A stretch of DNA of 64,000 nucleotides, taken from the NCBI RefSeq assembly GCF_003667575.1, contig NZ_RCUY01000011.1, forward strand, positions 62,001-126,000, read 5' to 3'. Below are positions 43,299 to 51,092 of the stretch, in pieces. The notes below the pieces were generated by a model. That model made no database searches and had not been told where the DNA came from. It saw only the letters and a list, made by a program, of their open reading frames with translations. The position numbers and the translations under genes were made by a program. Position 1 is the first letter of the stretch, and each line of letters begins with the position of its first letter. This DNA comes from Mycetocola lacteus (GTDB lineage Bacteria > Actinomycetota > Actinomycetes > Actinomycetales > Microbacteriaceae).

Positions 43299-44365
43299 CG
43301 GCGGTTCTTACCTTCGTTTTTCAGCGCCGAGGTGGACCCGGCAAGGGAGAGATATCCCAGGATAAACCCGATGCCCCAACAGAAGTGAATACACGGGATG
43401 ACGATCAGGAACCAGGCCATCGCCCGCGGGGAATCCTTCGACCCGACGGTGAGGGTGGCCAGCAACACCAGCAGCACGTAGCCGGCCGGGGCGATCCATC
43501 CCCACACCAGCGGGTTCGGGGTGCCCAGGGCCGCCTCGATGGTCCCGATGATGCCCAGAATGATGCCCACGGTGACCACGAGAACCATCAGCGGCGGCGC
43601 AAAATAGCGGATGATTCCGCGGCTCGGGAAGGTTCGGCTGAGTTCTCCGCGCCAGAGGCCGGTGGAGAAGAACTGGCGAATCAGGCGGTTCAGGCTCGGC
43701 CGGGGCCGGTACACCACGCGCATTTCGGGGGTGAACCACACGGTTTCCCCGCCCTTGGCCAGGCGGTGGTTGAGCTCCCAGTCCTGACCGCGCTTGATCC
43801 GTTCGTCAAAGAGCCCCGCGGCCTCCAGCGCATCCCGACGGAACACGCCGAGGTAGACGGTTTCGGCTGGCCCCTGGGTGCCTCCCACATGGTGCGGGCT
43901 GCCGCCGAGGCCCACCCGGCTGCCATAGGCGCGGGCCACGGCCTGCTCAAACGGGGTGGTGCCCCGGGCATCCATGATGCCGCCCACGTTGGCGGCACCC
44001 GTGCGCAGGATTGTCTCTACCGCCACCGAGGTGTAGTTGGGCGGCAGCACCGAGTGGGCATCCACCCGCACCACGATGGGCAGGGTGGTGGCACGAATGG
44101 CAATGTTCAGCCCGGCCGGGGTGGAGCCCACCGGGTTATCGATCACCCGAATCCGGGGGTCTTCGGCCGAAAGCTCGGCCACCAGCTCGTTGGTGCCGTC
44201 GATACTGGGCCCCACGGCGATCGCCACTTCAAAGGGGCCGGTGTAGTCCTGAGCCAGCAGTGAATCAACGGCCGCACGTACGTGGGTGACGTCGTTGAGC
44301 ACCGGCATAACGTATGAGACGCCGGGTAACGTGGTCTCGGAAGGGGCAGAAAAATGCTCCGACAT
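43295..44365 (-). CDS. family 2 glycosyltransferase, membrane-anchored
   Basis: A 356-residue GT2 enzyme. VSYVMPVLNDVTHVRAAVDSLL starts the catalytic domain, VRVDAHS carries the DXD-like motif, and KRGQDWELNHRLAKGG is the QDWE variant of the catalytic region seen in ExoA-like succinoglycan transferases. Four C-terminal helices (from ~245) anchor it. First gene of the leftward wall-polymer operon. Confidence 0.9.
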   Translation of the reverse strand: MSEHFSAPSETTLPGVSYVMPVLNDVTHVRAAVDSLLAQDYTGPFEVAIAVGPSIDGTNELVAELSAEDPRIRVIDNPVGSTPAGLNIAIRATTLPIVVRVDAHSVLPPNYTSVAVETILRTGAANVGGIMDARGTTPFEQAVARAYGSRVGLGGSPHHVGGTQGPAETVYLGVFRRDALEAAGLFDERIKRGQDWELNHRLAKGGETVWFTPEMRVVYRPRPSLNRLIRQFFSTGLWRGELSRTFPSRGIIRYFAPPLMVLVVTVGIILGIIGTIEAALGTPNPLVWGWIAPAGYVLLVLLATLTVGSKDSPRAMAWFLIVIPCIHFCWGIGFILGYLSLAGSTSALKNEGKNRR

Positions 44366-44469
44366 GGTCTCCGCTCGCGGTATTGTCCGAACTAGAGCGT
44401 ATCAGTCTCATCCGGGATCATGCTGCGGGAACGCCGCAGCCGGGTGTTCACGGCCCCGGATATACGGCG

Positions 44470-44501
44470 GCGCCCGCCGTGTTGGGAAACACGACGGGCG
44501 C
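44470..44501 (-). terminator. hairpin after the HtrA-type protease gene
   Basis: A 14-bp stem with one mismatch or G-U pair (44470-44483 with 44488-44501), 34 bp past the protease stop. No U-tract follows directly. Confidence 0.65.
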
Positions 44502-44535
44502 GCGATGGCCGTGGAAGGAGGCCGGTGGATCGGGC

Positions 44536-46644
44536 CTACTTCACCGAGAGGGTGGCCAGGGTCACGTTGGCGGTGCCCTGGTTGGTGCCACGCACGTAGG
44601 TGATCTCCACCTTGGTGTCCGGCGCGTAGGAGCGAACCTGAGCGGTCAGATCGTTGGCGCTGGCGACGGGCTTGCCGTTCACAGCGGTCACGATGTCCCC
44701 CGCACGCAGTCCGCCGGCCTCGGCGGGTCCACCCGCGGTGACGTCCTTGATCAGGGCGCCGGCGGTGGTCGCGTCGGCGACGGTCGAGGCATCCTGAACG
44801 GAGGCACCCAGCAGGCCGTGGGTTGCGGTTCCGGTCTTGATGATCTCGTCGGTGATCCGCTTGACGGTGTTCGACGGGATCGCGAAGCCGAGCCCGGCGC
44901 TGGCACCCTGGGTGCTGTTGTCGCTCTTACCCGGGTCGACGATGGCCACGTTGATACCGATCAGTGAGCCGTCGGAGTTCACCAGCGGGCCGCCCGAGTT
45001 ACCCGGGTTGATCGGAGCATCGGTCTGCAGCACACCGATCGGCACCTGAGCCTTCTGCTGGCTCTGCGGGTTCTGCTGCGGGTTCTGGCCGCGCAGGTCA
45101 AAGCCCCAGTTGTGACCGTCGGAGTCACCCGAATCGCCGTTCTGGTCGTTTCCACCGGCGCTGGAATCATTCTTCGGCACCGCGGTGGAGGGCAGGCTCA
45201 GCGAGCGGTTCAGCGCGCTGACGATACCGTTGGTCACCGAGTTGGGCAGATCCAGCGGGGCACCCACGGCGATGGCCGCCTGGCCGACATTGAGCTTGTC
45301 GGAGTCGGCGAAGTTGATCGGGGTGAAGTCGCTCACACCGTCCACCTTGATCACGGCGAGGTCGTTCAGCGGGTCGCTACCAACGACCTTGGCGTCGTAG
45401 CGACGACCGTTGCTGTCCTGCACCTTGATGGCCACATCCGTGGTGGCACCATCCAGGGTGACCACGTGGTTGTTGGTGACGATGTAACCGTCCTTGGTGA
45501 GCGCGGCACCGGAACCGGTCGCGCTGCCGCCGGAGGACTGCACCGAGATGGTGAAGGTGCTGGCCAGCGCACGGTGGGCGGCGGCGGCAATCTGATCGAC
45601 CTTGGTCTCATCGTTGACCGAGACGGTACCGGCACCCACGTTTCCGGTGGAGGAGATGTGGGACTGGTTCGGGGCGATCAGGGCATAGGTGGCCGCACCG
45701 ATTCCACCACCGAGCAGGGCACCAACCGCGAAGCCTGCGACCACCAAAACGGGGGCGCGACGCTTCTTAGGCCCGGGGGCCGCAAACGCGTTCCCCGAGT
45801 TCGGGGGTGTGCCACCGAAGCCGGATCCGCCGGCGGCGTGGGCACCGGGGTGCTGGGCGCTCGAGCCGGGGTAGGCCGGAGCGGCACCCGGGTAGGCGGG
45901 AGCCGCGGCCCCGTAGGCCCCCGGAGTCGAGGCGTGGGCACCCGGCGCCAGCGGAGTAGTGGCCGCGGTGGGCGCGGAACCGTGAGCAGCCGGGGCAATC
46001 GGGGTGGTGGCCGCGGTGGGCGCGGAACCGTGAGCGGTCGGGGCAATCGGGGTGGTGGCCGCGGTGGGCTGAGCCGAGTGTCCGGGCTGAATCGGGGTAG
46101 TCGCAGCGGTCGGCACCGAGGATGCGGGCGGCACGGGCTGGGTCGGCGCGGTGTGCTGGGCCGGGCTCGCGGGCTGAGCGGCGTGGGTCGATGCCGTGGG
46201 CTGCTGTGCCGTCGGCTGGTGATTCGTGTGCTGCTGTGCGGCGCTGTACGCGTTGGTCGGCTGCTGTGCCGACGGGTAGGCGGGGGTCGCCGGCTGCTGC
46301 GACTGGGCGGGTCCCGCGGCGGTGTATCCGTCGTGGGTGGGCAGCGGCGGAGCCGGACGCGGCTCGGTGGCCTGGTGCGCGGCGGGGGTGACCGGGACGG
46401 CCGGGCTCACCGGCGCTGCCGATCCGGCCGGGCTGGCCGGTACGGCTTCCGTGGCCCGGTGTGCGGCGGAGGCATCAGTGGCCGGCACCTCGGGCTGAAC
46501 CGCGGTCTCGGTCTGGTCGGCCGATACTTCGGGGAGGACCCGCGTCTCGGCCTGGGTGTCTGTGGTGTTGGGGGTAACGGCGGACGTTTCGCCGGTGCCG
46601 TCGGCCCCGGTAGTCGGATCGACCTCGTGAGGGTTGTGAGTCAT
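44536..46644 (-). CDS. HtrA/DegP-type serine protease with disordered N-terminal domain
   Basis: A 702-residue membrane-anchored trypsin-like protease for envelope protein quality control. Residues 1-~300 are Ala/Pro/Thr/Gln-rich and probably cytoplasmic, followed by one membrane helix (RAPVLVVAGFAVGALLGGG). The catalytic triad is His393 (NNHVVT), Asp428 (NDLAVI) and Ser550 (PGNSGGPL). A PDZ domain ends the protein (~605-700, GLRAGDIVTAVNGKPV). Between Asp and Ser is an Asp/Gly/Gln-rich insertion of ~40 residues. ATG 46644 is chosen on GGAAGGAG 5 nt upstream. Confidence 0.93.
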   Translation of the reverse strand: MTHNPHEVDPTTGADGTGETSAVTPNTTDTQAETRVLPEVSADQTETAVQPEVPATDASAAHRATEAVPASPAGSAAPVSPAVPVTPAAHQATEPRPAPPLPTHDGYTAAGPAQSQQPATPAYPSAQQPTNAYSAAQQHTNHQPTAQQPTASTHAAQPASPAQHTAPTQPVPPASSVPTAATTPIQPGHSAQPTAATTPIAPTAHGSAPTAATTPIAPAAHGSAPTAATTPLAPGAHASTPGAYGAAAPAYPGAAPAYPGSSAQHPGAHAAGGSGFGGTPPNSGNAFAAPGPKKRRAPVLVVAGFAVGALLGGGIGAATYALIAPNQSHISSTGNVGAGTVSVNDETKVDQIAAAAHRALASTFTISVQSSGGSATGSGAALTKDGYIVTNNHVVTLDGATTDVAIKVQDSNGRRYDAKVVGSDPLNDLAVIKVDGVSDFTPINFADSDKLNVGQAAIAVGAPLDLPNSVTNGIVSALNRSLSLPSTAVPKNDSSAGGNDQNGDSGDSDGHNWGFDLRGQNPQQNPQSQQKAQVPIGVLQTDAPINPGNSGGPLVNSDGSLIGINVAIVDPGKSDNSTQGASAGLGFAIPSNTVKRITDEIIKTGTATHGLLGASVQDASTVADATTAGALIKDVTAGGPAEAGGLRAGDIVTAVNGKPVASANDLTAQVRSYAPDTKVEITYVRGTNQGTANVTLATLSVK
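45949..46075 (-). repeat. 48-bp tandem repeat inside the HtrA-type gene
   Basis: Near-perfect units (16 codons, APTAATTPIAP-like) have matching GGCCGCGGTGGG landmarks at 45961, 46009 and 46057. The first unit at the low-coordinate end is diverged. The copy number is likely to vary between strains. Confidence 0.75.
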
Positions 46645-46847
46645 GATTGCTCCTTCCAAGCACAGCCAGCTTGTCGTGCGAACCTGAACGTTTCTTAAGC
46701 GCCAGCTGTGGAGTATCCAGCGCCCTGTTTTGCCCCGGATTTCCGGGGTTCCGTAACGATACGACTTCTTCATCGTAGCCGCCGCTAGGCTGGAGCGGGC
46801 CGGAAATGACGCCGACCCTTACACATTCTTTAGCAAAAGGACTGGGC

Positions 46848-48044
46848 ATGAACGCTCTCGCTGGTTGGTCTCGAGCCGCAAGAGGTGCGGGGCTCCTCTC
46901 CCCCACGGGCGCCCCGGCCGCCTCAATCTTTTCCGAGATGAGCGCCCTGGCGAGTGCAACCGGGGCGATCAACCTGGGGCAGGGTTTCCCCGATGAGGAC
47001 GGCCCAATCGAGGTTCTGGATGCCGCGCGGGAGGCGATTGCGGCCGGCGTCAACCAGTACCCGCCCGGACGCGGTACCGCGGATCTGCGCCTGGCGATCG
47101 CCGAGCACCGTTCTCGCTTCTGGGGCGACACCCCCGATCCCGAAACGGAGATCCTGGTCACCGCGGGCGCCACCGAGGCCCTCGCGGCCACCATCCTGGG
47201 TCTCACCCAGCCCGGGGACGAGGTGGTGACCTTCGAGCCCTTCTATGACGCCTACGGCGGCCTGATCGCGCTGGCCGGTGCCACCCACGTGACCGCGACG
47301 CTGCACGCCCCGACGTTTACTCCCGATCCCGATGAGCTGCGGCGAGTCATTACCGACCGCACTCGGCTGATCATCGTGAACACCCCGCATAACCCGACCG
47401 GCGTCATGCTCTCAACAGAGATCCTGGACCTACTGGTGGAGCTCGCCCACCGTCACGACGCGATTATCGTGACCGATGAGGTGTACGAACACCTAACCTT
47501 CGAGCGCACCCACGTCCCCGTGGTGACGCGCCCCGGTGCCGCAGAGCGCACCCTGACGATCTCCTCGGGTGGCAAGACGTTCGCCACCACCGGATGGAAA
47601 ATCGGCTGGATCAGCGGCCCGGCGGAGCTGATCACGCGGGTGACCACCGTCAAGCAGTTCCTGTCCTACGTCAACGGTGCCCCATTCCAGCCGGCGATAG
47701 CGGTGGGACTGCGACTGCCCGACACCTACTTCACCGGGATCGCAGCAACGCTGCGAGGACGCCGCGATCGCCTGGCAGCGGGACTCTCAGCGGCCGGATT
47801 CGGAGTATCGCTACCCGACGCCGGGTATTTCATCGTCGCCGATACCGCGCCGCTGGGCTTTGCCGATGCGACCGAGCTGGCGCGCGAGCTCCCCGGAAAA
47901 ATCGGAATCGCGGCGATTCCGGTGTCGGCCTTTGTCCTGCCCGAACATCGCGATCACACCCGCAGTCTGCTGCGCTTCGCGTTCTGTAAGCGGGACGAGG
48001 TTCTCAGCGAGGCACTTACCCGTCTGGAGACCCTCACGGTCTAG
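46848..48044 (+). CDS. class I/II PLP-dependent aminotransferase
   Basis: A 398-residue fold-type I aminotransferase. NLGQGFPDEDGP near the N-terminus, NTPHNPTG, TDEVYEHLTFE and SSGGKTFATTGWKIGW (PLP-binding Lys) match the KAT/methionine/N-succinyl-DAP aminotransferase group. ATG 46848 follows AAAGGA by 8 nt. Without biosynthetic neighbours the substrate cannot be assigned. It overlaps the convergent CHY-finger gene at the stop codons. Confidence 0.9.
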   Translation: MNALAGWSRAARGAGLLSPTGAPAASIFSEMSALASATGAINLGQGFPDEDGPIEVLDAAREAIAAGVNQYPPGRGTADLRLAIAEHRSRFWGDTPDPETEILVTAGATEALAATILGLTQPGDEVVTFEPFYDAYGGLIALAGATHVTATLHAPTFTPDPDELRRVITDRTRLIIVNTPHNPTGVMLSTEILDLLVELAHRHDAIIVTDEVYEHLTFERTHVPVVTRPGAAERTLTISSGGKTFATTGWKIGWISGPAELITRVTTVKQFLSYVNGAPFQPAIAVGLRLPDTYFTGIAATLRGRRDRLAAGLSAAGFGVSLPDAGYFIVADTAPLGFADATELARELPGKIGIAAIPVSAFVLPEHRDHTRSLLRFAFCKRDEVLSEALTRLETLTV

Positions 48045-48427
48045 GCTGCCGCGCGCTCGATTTCACGCTCGGTGGCGAACATTGCCGGACGCTCAGTGGC
48101 CAACACGGCCGTCCGTTCGGCATCGAAGTAGTGTGGGGCGTGCATCGCGAGGTCCGGGCTAAACCCTGCCGCACAGTCGGGGCAGCGGTTCACCTCAAGA
48201 TACGTCGCGATTGTCAGCGTGGCTGAGCACGCCCCACACAGAATCGCCGGTTCACCCCAGGTTGAGCGCGGCCAACGCTCAAGCCGGTGATCGGCGTCTT
48301 CATCATGGCAGCGGAAGCACGGGTAATAGCGAGAGCAGCACGGAACGAGGATGGCGACAATGTCGTGGTCACCGGAAAAGTGAACACAACGAGTCTCCTC
48401 GTCCAGCGTTGCTCCATATACTCGCAC
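48041..48427 (-). CDS. CHY zinc-finger protein
   Basis: A 128-residue zinc protein of the CHY type. The ligands run CVHF, ILVPCC, YYPCFRCHDED, DH, ILCGACS, CPDC and the late HAPHYF. Such stand-alone bacterial CHY proteins have no settled function. The GTG start at 48427 follows GGGAGG by 6 nt. An Arg/Glu/Ala-rich tail follows the zinc domain. Confidence 0.9.
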   Translation of the reverse strand: MRVYGATLDEETRCVHFSGDHDIVAILVPCCSRYYPCFRCHDEDADHRLERWPRSTWGEPAILCGACSATLTIATYLEVNRCPDCAAGFSPDLAMHAPHYFDAERTAVLATERPAMFATEREIERAAA

Positions 48428-48601
48428 GTTGCCCTCCCCAAGGCATTTTTCGTTTGCTCATGTGCCACCGAGATTACCGCAAATCACCGGCATTTCCGAG
48501 GTTTTTCCCCAGATTAGGGCCGGTAATGCGGCCCCAGTTGGGGGGCAAAAATGAAGCGGGGAGTGACGATCAATAGCGAAATTTCGCGTAATTCCGCGGA
48601 T

Positions 48602-49456
48602 CTAGTCGGTTTTTGTGGGGAGTGGTGATCCCGCCCGAGGCAGGACGCGATAGCGGCGCAGAGAGAGCGCGGGATTGGTTTCACGCACCGCCTCGATGTG
48701 GGCCGGATCGAGGTCTCCGAGGGCCAACCCCGTTTCGGCACCGAGCGTGGCCAGAGCGATACCGGCCGGGTCAACAATGACACTGGCACCAATTCCGCCG
48801 GGTGCACTCTGATCGGCGGCCACCACATAGGCAGTGTTCTCGATCGCGCGGGCAGTGGTCAGGGTGGACCAGTGATGCTCCTTATGCCGCCCGGGAACCC
48901 ATTCCGAGGGCACCAGGATGACATCGGCACCGGCATCCACCAGAACGCGGGAAGACTCGGGGAAGCGCAGGTCGTAGCAGGTCTGCAGTCCGAAGGTGAG
49001 TCCGCCGATCCGGAAGAGCTCGTCGGGGCCCGAGGTGTCTCCGGGGGCGATCCAGTCGCTTTCTCGGGTACCAAACGCATCGTAGAGGTGACGCTTACGG
49101 TAGCGGGCCTGAATGCGCCCACTCGGGTCGATGGCCACCACAGTGTTGGAGACGTGGTCGGTGCCCAGGGATTCGAACATCCCAAAGACGATCCAGAGGC
49201 CCAGTTCACGGGCCGTCGCCGACACACGCTGAACGAAGGGGCCCTCCAGGGTCTCCGCGTACTCGCGGACCTCCGGGCCAAATGGCGGCCGGAACCAGGC
49301 CGAGTACTCGGGGAACACGATCAGTTCGGCTCCGCGATCGCGCGCGGCGCGAGCGAGCCGAAGCATCTCGGTGTGATTATGGTCGGGCTGGTCATCGGGG
49401 GCGAACTGTCCGACGGCCACTCGTACGATGGCTGAGTCCTGGGTCTCGACGGTCAT
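48602..49456 (-). CDS. carbon-nitrogen hydrolase (nitrilase superfamily)
   Basis: A 284-residue amidase-type hydrolase. The Glu-Lys-Cys catalytic set is visible as VFPEYS, RYRKRHLYD and QTCYDLRFPE. The last motif and the EWVPG-x-x-KEHHW stretch suggest the omega-amidase/deaminated-glutathione amidase-like branch, though a single substrate cannot be chosen. ATG 49456 removes an unconserved 47-residue extension. It is divergent from a long non-coding gap. Confidence 0.92.
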   Translation of the reverse strand: MTVETQDSAIVRVAVGQFAPDDQPDHNHTEMLRLARAARDRGAELIVFPEYSAWFRPPFGPEVREYAETLEGPFVQRVSATARELGLWIVFGMFESLGTDHVSNTVVAIDPSGRIQARYRKRHLYDAFGTRESDWIAPGDTSGPDELFRIGGLTFGLQTCYDLRFPESSRVLVDAGADVILVPSEWVPGRHKEHHWSTLTTARAIENTAYVVAADQSAPGGIGASVIVDPAGIALATLGAETGLALGDLDPAHIEAVRETNPALSLRRYRVLPRAGSPLPTKTD

Positions 49457-50008
49457 AAATTCCACCCTAGCCGCGGCAGCGCGCCGGTGGTGGTCCACGC
49501 GGCGTGGTGCACGGACGTGCAGTTGGCGCGCACGGACGGGGCGATAGAGCGACCCGAGCGTGCATCCAGATCTTCGTATGCGTGTCGCATCACGCACCCA
49601 CCAATTCGATCCACCCCGGAACCGGAGCGTGCGGTCGGTCCCAGGGTGGATCGTTTCAGGCTAATGGTCGACCGTGTTCCCCCCAAGGTAACGGTCGACC
49701 CGAATGATCCACGTGATATATGGTCCCCCGACCACATATCCCACACCGTATTGCTACGGTGCCGACTCTTAGAACCCGAATCTCCGAGCCGGGTGAATCA
49801 CTATGTAAAGACTAAGGCGGGCACTTCCAGCCACCGAGAGTGCTGTCGCAATCTGTGTGCCACATTGTCGCTGCTAGGCGTACCCCATCCCGAGCAGTGC
49901 CATGGGTGTATGCAACTCTCCTGAAATCTCATCAAACATGCGGGTGCCGCTGTTAGCGTCTGCCTATCTCCGCGATCGCGGAGATCACACCTACTCCTCG
50001 GGGGATGT
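49457..50008. other. 552-bp non-coding gap with palindromic sites
   Basis: No convincing gene lies here. The gap holds GGTCGACC twice (49666-49673 and 49693-49700), a related GGTC-N4-GACC around 49724-49735 and a 20-bp palindrome listed separately. Composition is less GC-rich than the flanks. It is either a regulatory region or the residue of a lost gene. Confidence 0.5.
49966..49985. promoter_or_regulatory. 20-bp perfect palindrome before a lipoprotein gene
   Basis: ATCTCCGCGATCGCGGAGAT is fully self-complementary and ends 23 bp before the ATG at 50009. It could be an operator or, in RNA, a leader hairpin upstream of the GGGGG ribosome site. Confidence 0.45.
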
Positions 50009-50590
50009 ATGACCACTACCGGCTCACCGTTCCGTTTTCGAACCGTCATGGTTGCCCTGACGGCTCCCACGCTTCTCCTCTCGGGATGCTCGGCACTGCC
50101 GGGATTCCTCGAGGGTGAGGGCTCGCTCCCGGCCCCAGGGTCCTCTGGCGCAAGCTCCCCTGGCGCAAACTCCCCTGGTGCAAACTCCTCTGGTGCAGGC
50201 TCCACGACGCCCGCAACCCCGGGTAAAGCGGCACCGGCTCAGGACTGCGCGGCCATCCTCCCCATTCTGGGCACACTACCGCCCCTCACCTTGGATGCCA
50301 ACGCCACCGACTACTTCACCGAGTATGCGGATTCGGTTTCGCGAGCACTTGATGCCAGCACCAACGGCGAGATTACGGCCGCACTCACCGGGATCAGCGC
50401 ACAGCTCACCCGAGCTTCGGACCTCAGCAACAAGCTGGCCGCGCTGAGCGACACTTCGGGACTGAACCCGGCACAGCTCCTCGAACGGACCCAGCAGGCC
50501 GCCGCGCTCACCGCAGAAGCCCCAGCAATTTTCGCCGATCTGTCCACGCAGGTTGGTACGCTCACGAATCTGTGTCCCCAGGTGAAATAA
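50009..50590 (+). CDS. lipoprotein of unknown function
   Basis: A 193-residue exported lipoprotein with lipobox LLSGC near residue 27. After the Cys comes a ~45-residue Ser/Gly/Ala/Pro linker built from SPGAN repeats. A helical domain follows with two cysteines (QDCAAI and NLCPQ) at its ends that may bridge. No family is recognised. It is transcribed alone, with a strong terminator after it. Confidence 0.78.
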   Translation: MTTTGSPFRFRTVMVALTAPTLLLSGCSALPGFLEGEGSLPAPGSSGASSPGANSPGANSSGAGSTTPATPGKAAPAQDCAAILPILGTLPPLTLDANATDYFTEYADSVSRALDASTNGEITAALTGISAQLTRASDLSNKLAALSDTSGLNPAQLLERTQQAAALTAEAPAIFADLSTQVGTLTNLCPQVK

Positions 50591-50632
50591 GCCCACCGGC
50601 GATTCCGACACACAAATCAGGCAAAGCAAAAA

Positions 50633-50656
50633 GCCCCCGGAAACCGGGGGCCTTTT
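50633..50656. terminator. bidirectional terminator
   Basis: An 8-bp GC stem GCCCCCGG/CCGGGGGC with loop AAA, flanked by A-runs on the left and TTTT on the right. It serves the lipoprotein gene and the convergent tRNA. Confidence 0.9.
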
Positions 50657-50674
50657 CTTGCGATCTTGTCGCGA

Positions 50675-50751
50675 TGGTTGCGGGGGCAGGATTTGAACCT
50701 ACGACCTCTGGGTTATGAGCCCAGCGAGCTACCGAGCTGCTCCACCCCGCG
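50675..50751 (-). tRNA. initiator tRNA-Met (fMet, CAU), copy 1
   Basis: A 77-nt tRNA. The C1-A72 mismatch and the three G-C pairs of the anticodon stem (CTGGGCTCATAACCCAG) identify it as the initiator. CCA is encoded. The acceptor stem ends with pair G7-C66. It is nearly identical to the copy at 50881-50957, including ~12 bp of 5' flank. Confidence 0.96.
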
Positions 50752-50838
50752 TTACGTTTGTTAGCTTATCACGCCCCCGCAGGCGAACCAATTCGAGCCG
50801 TAGGGTCGGCGCGTCCCCCGCATGACCAGGCAACAAAA

Positions 50839-50866
50839 AATCCCCGGATCTTCCGATCCGGGGATT
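50839..50866. terminator. terminator between the two initiator tRNA genes
   Basis: A perfect 12-bp stem AATCCCCGGATC/GATCCGGGGATT with loop TTCC, with A-run and T-run on its sides. It ends the transcript of the second tRNA. Confidence 0.9.
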
Positions 50867-50880
50867 TTGGTGTTACCACA

Positions 50881-50957
50881 TGGTTGCGGGAGCAGGATTT
50901 GAACCTACGACCTCTGGGTTATGAGCCCAGCGAGCTACCGAGCTGCTCCATCCCGCG
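50881..50957 (-). tRNA. initiator tRNA-Met (fMet, CAU), copy 2
   Basis: A 77-nt tRNA with C1-A72 and the GGG/CCC anticodon stem of initiators; CCA encoded. It differs from copy 1 only at pair 7-66, which is A-U here and G-C there, so pairing is kept. Confidence 0.96.
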
Positions 50958-51045
50958 TTACGTTTATTACTCTACCGAGTAGATCCTCGAAGCGCCAATC
51001 GAGCGATTCCCTCGGCGTGGCGCGAGCCCTCCCCCGCTCCAAAAA

Positions 51046-51081
51046 ACGAACGGCGCCATCCCGAGGGATGACGCCATTCGT
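51046..51081 (-). terminator. terminator after the UPF0182 gene
   Basis: A 16-bp stem with two G-U pairs (51046-51061 with 51066-51081, loop of 4), followed on the minus strand by TTTTTT. Confidence 0.9.
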
Positions 51082-51092
51082 GTTGGTGCCGG

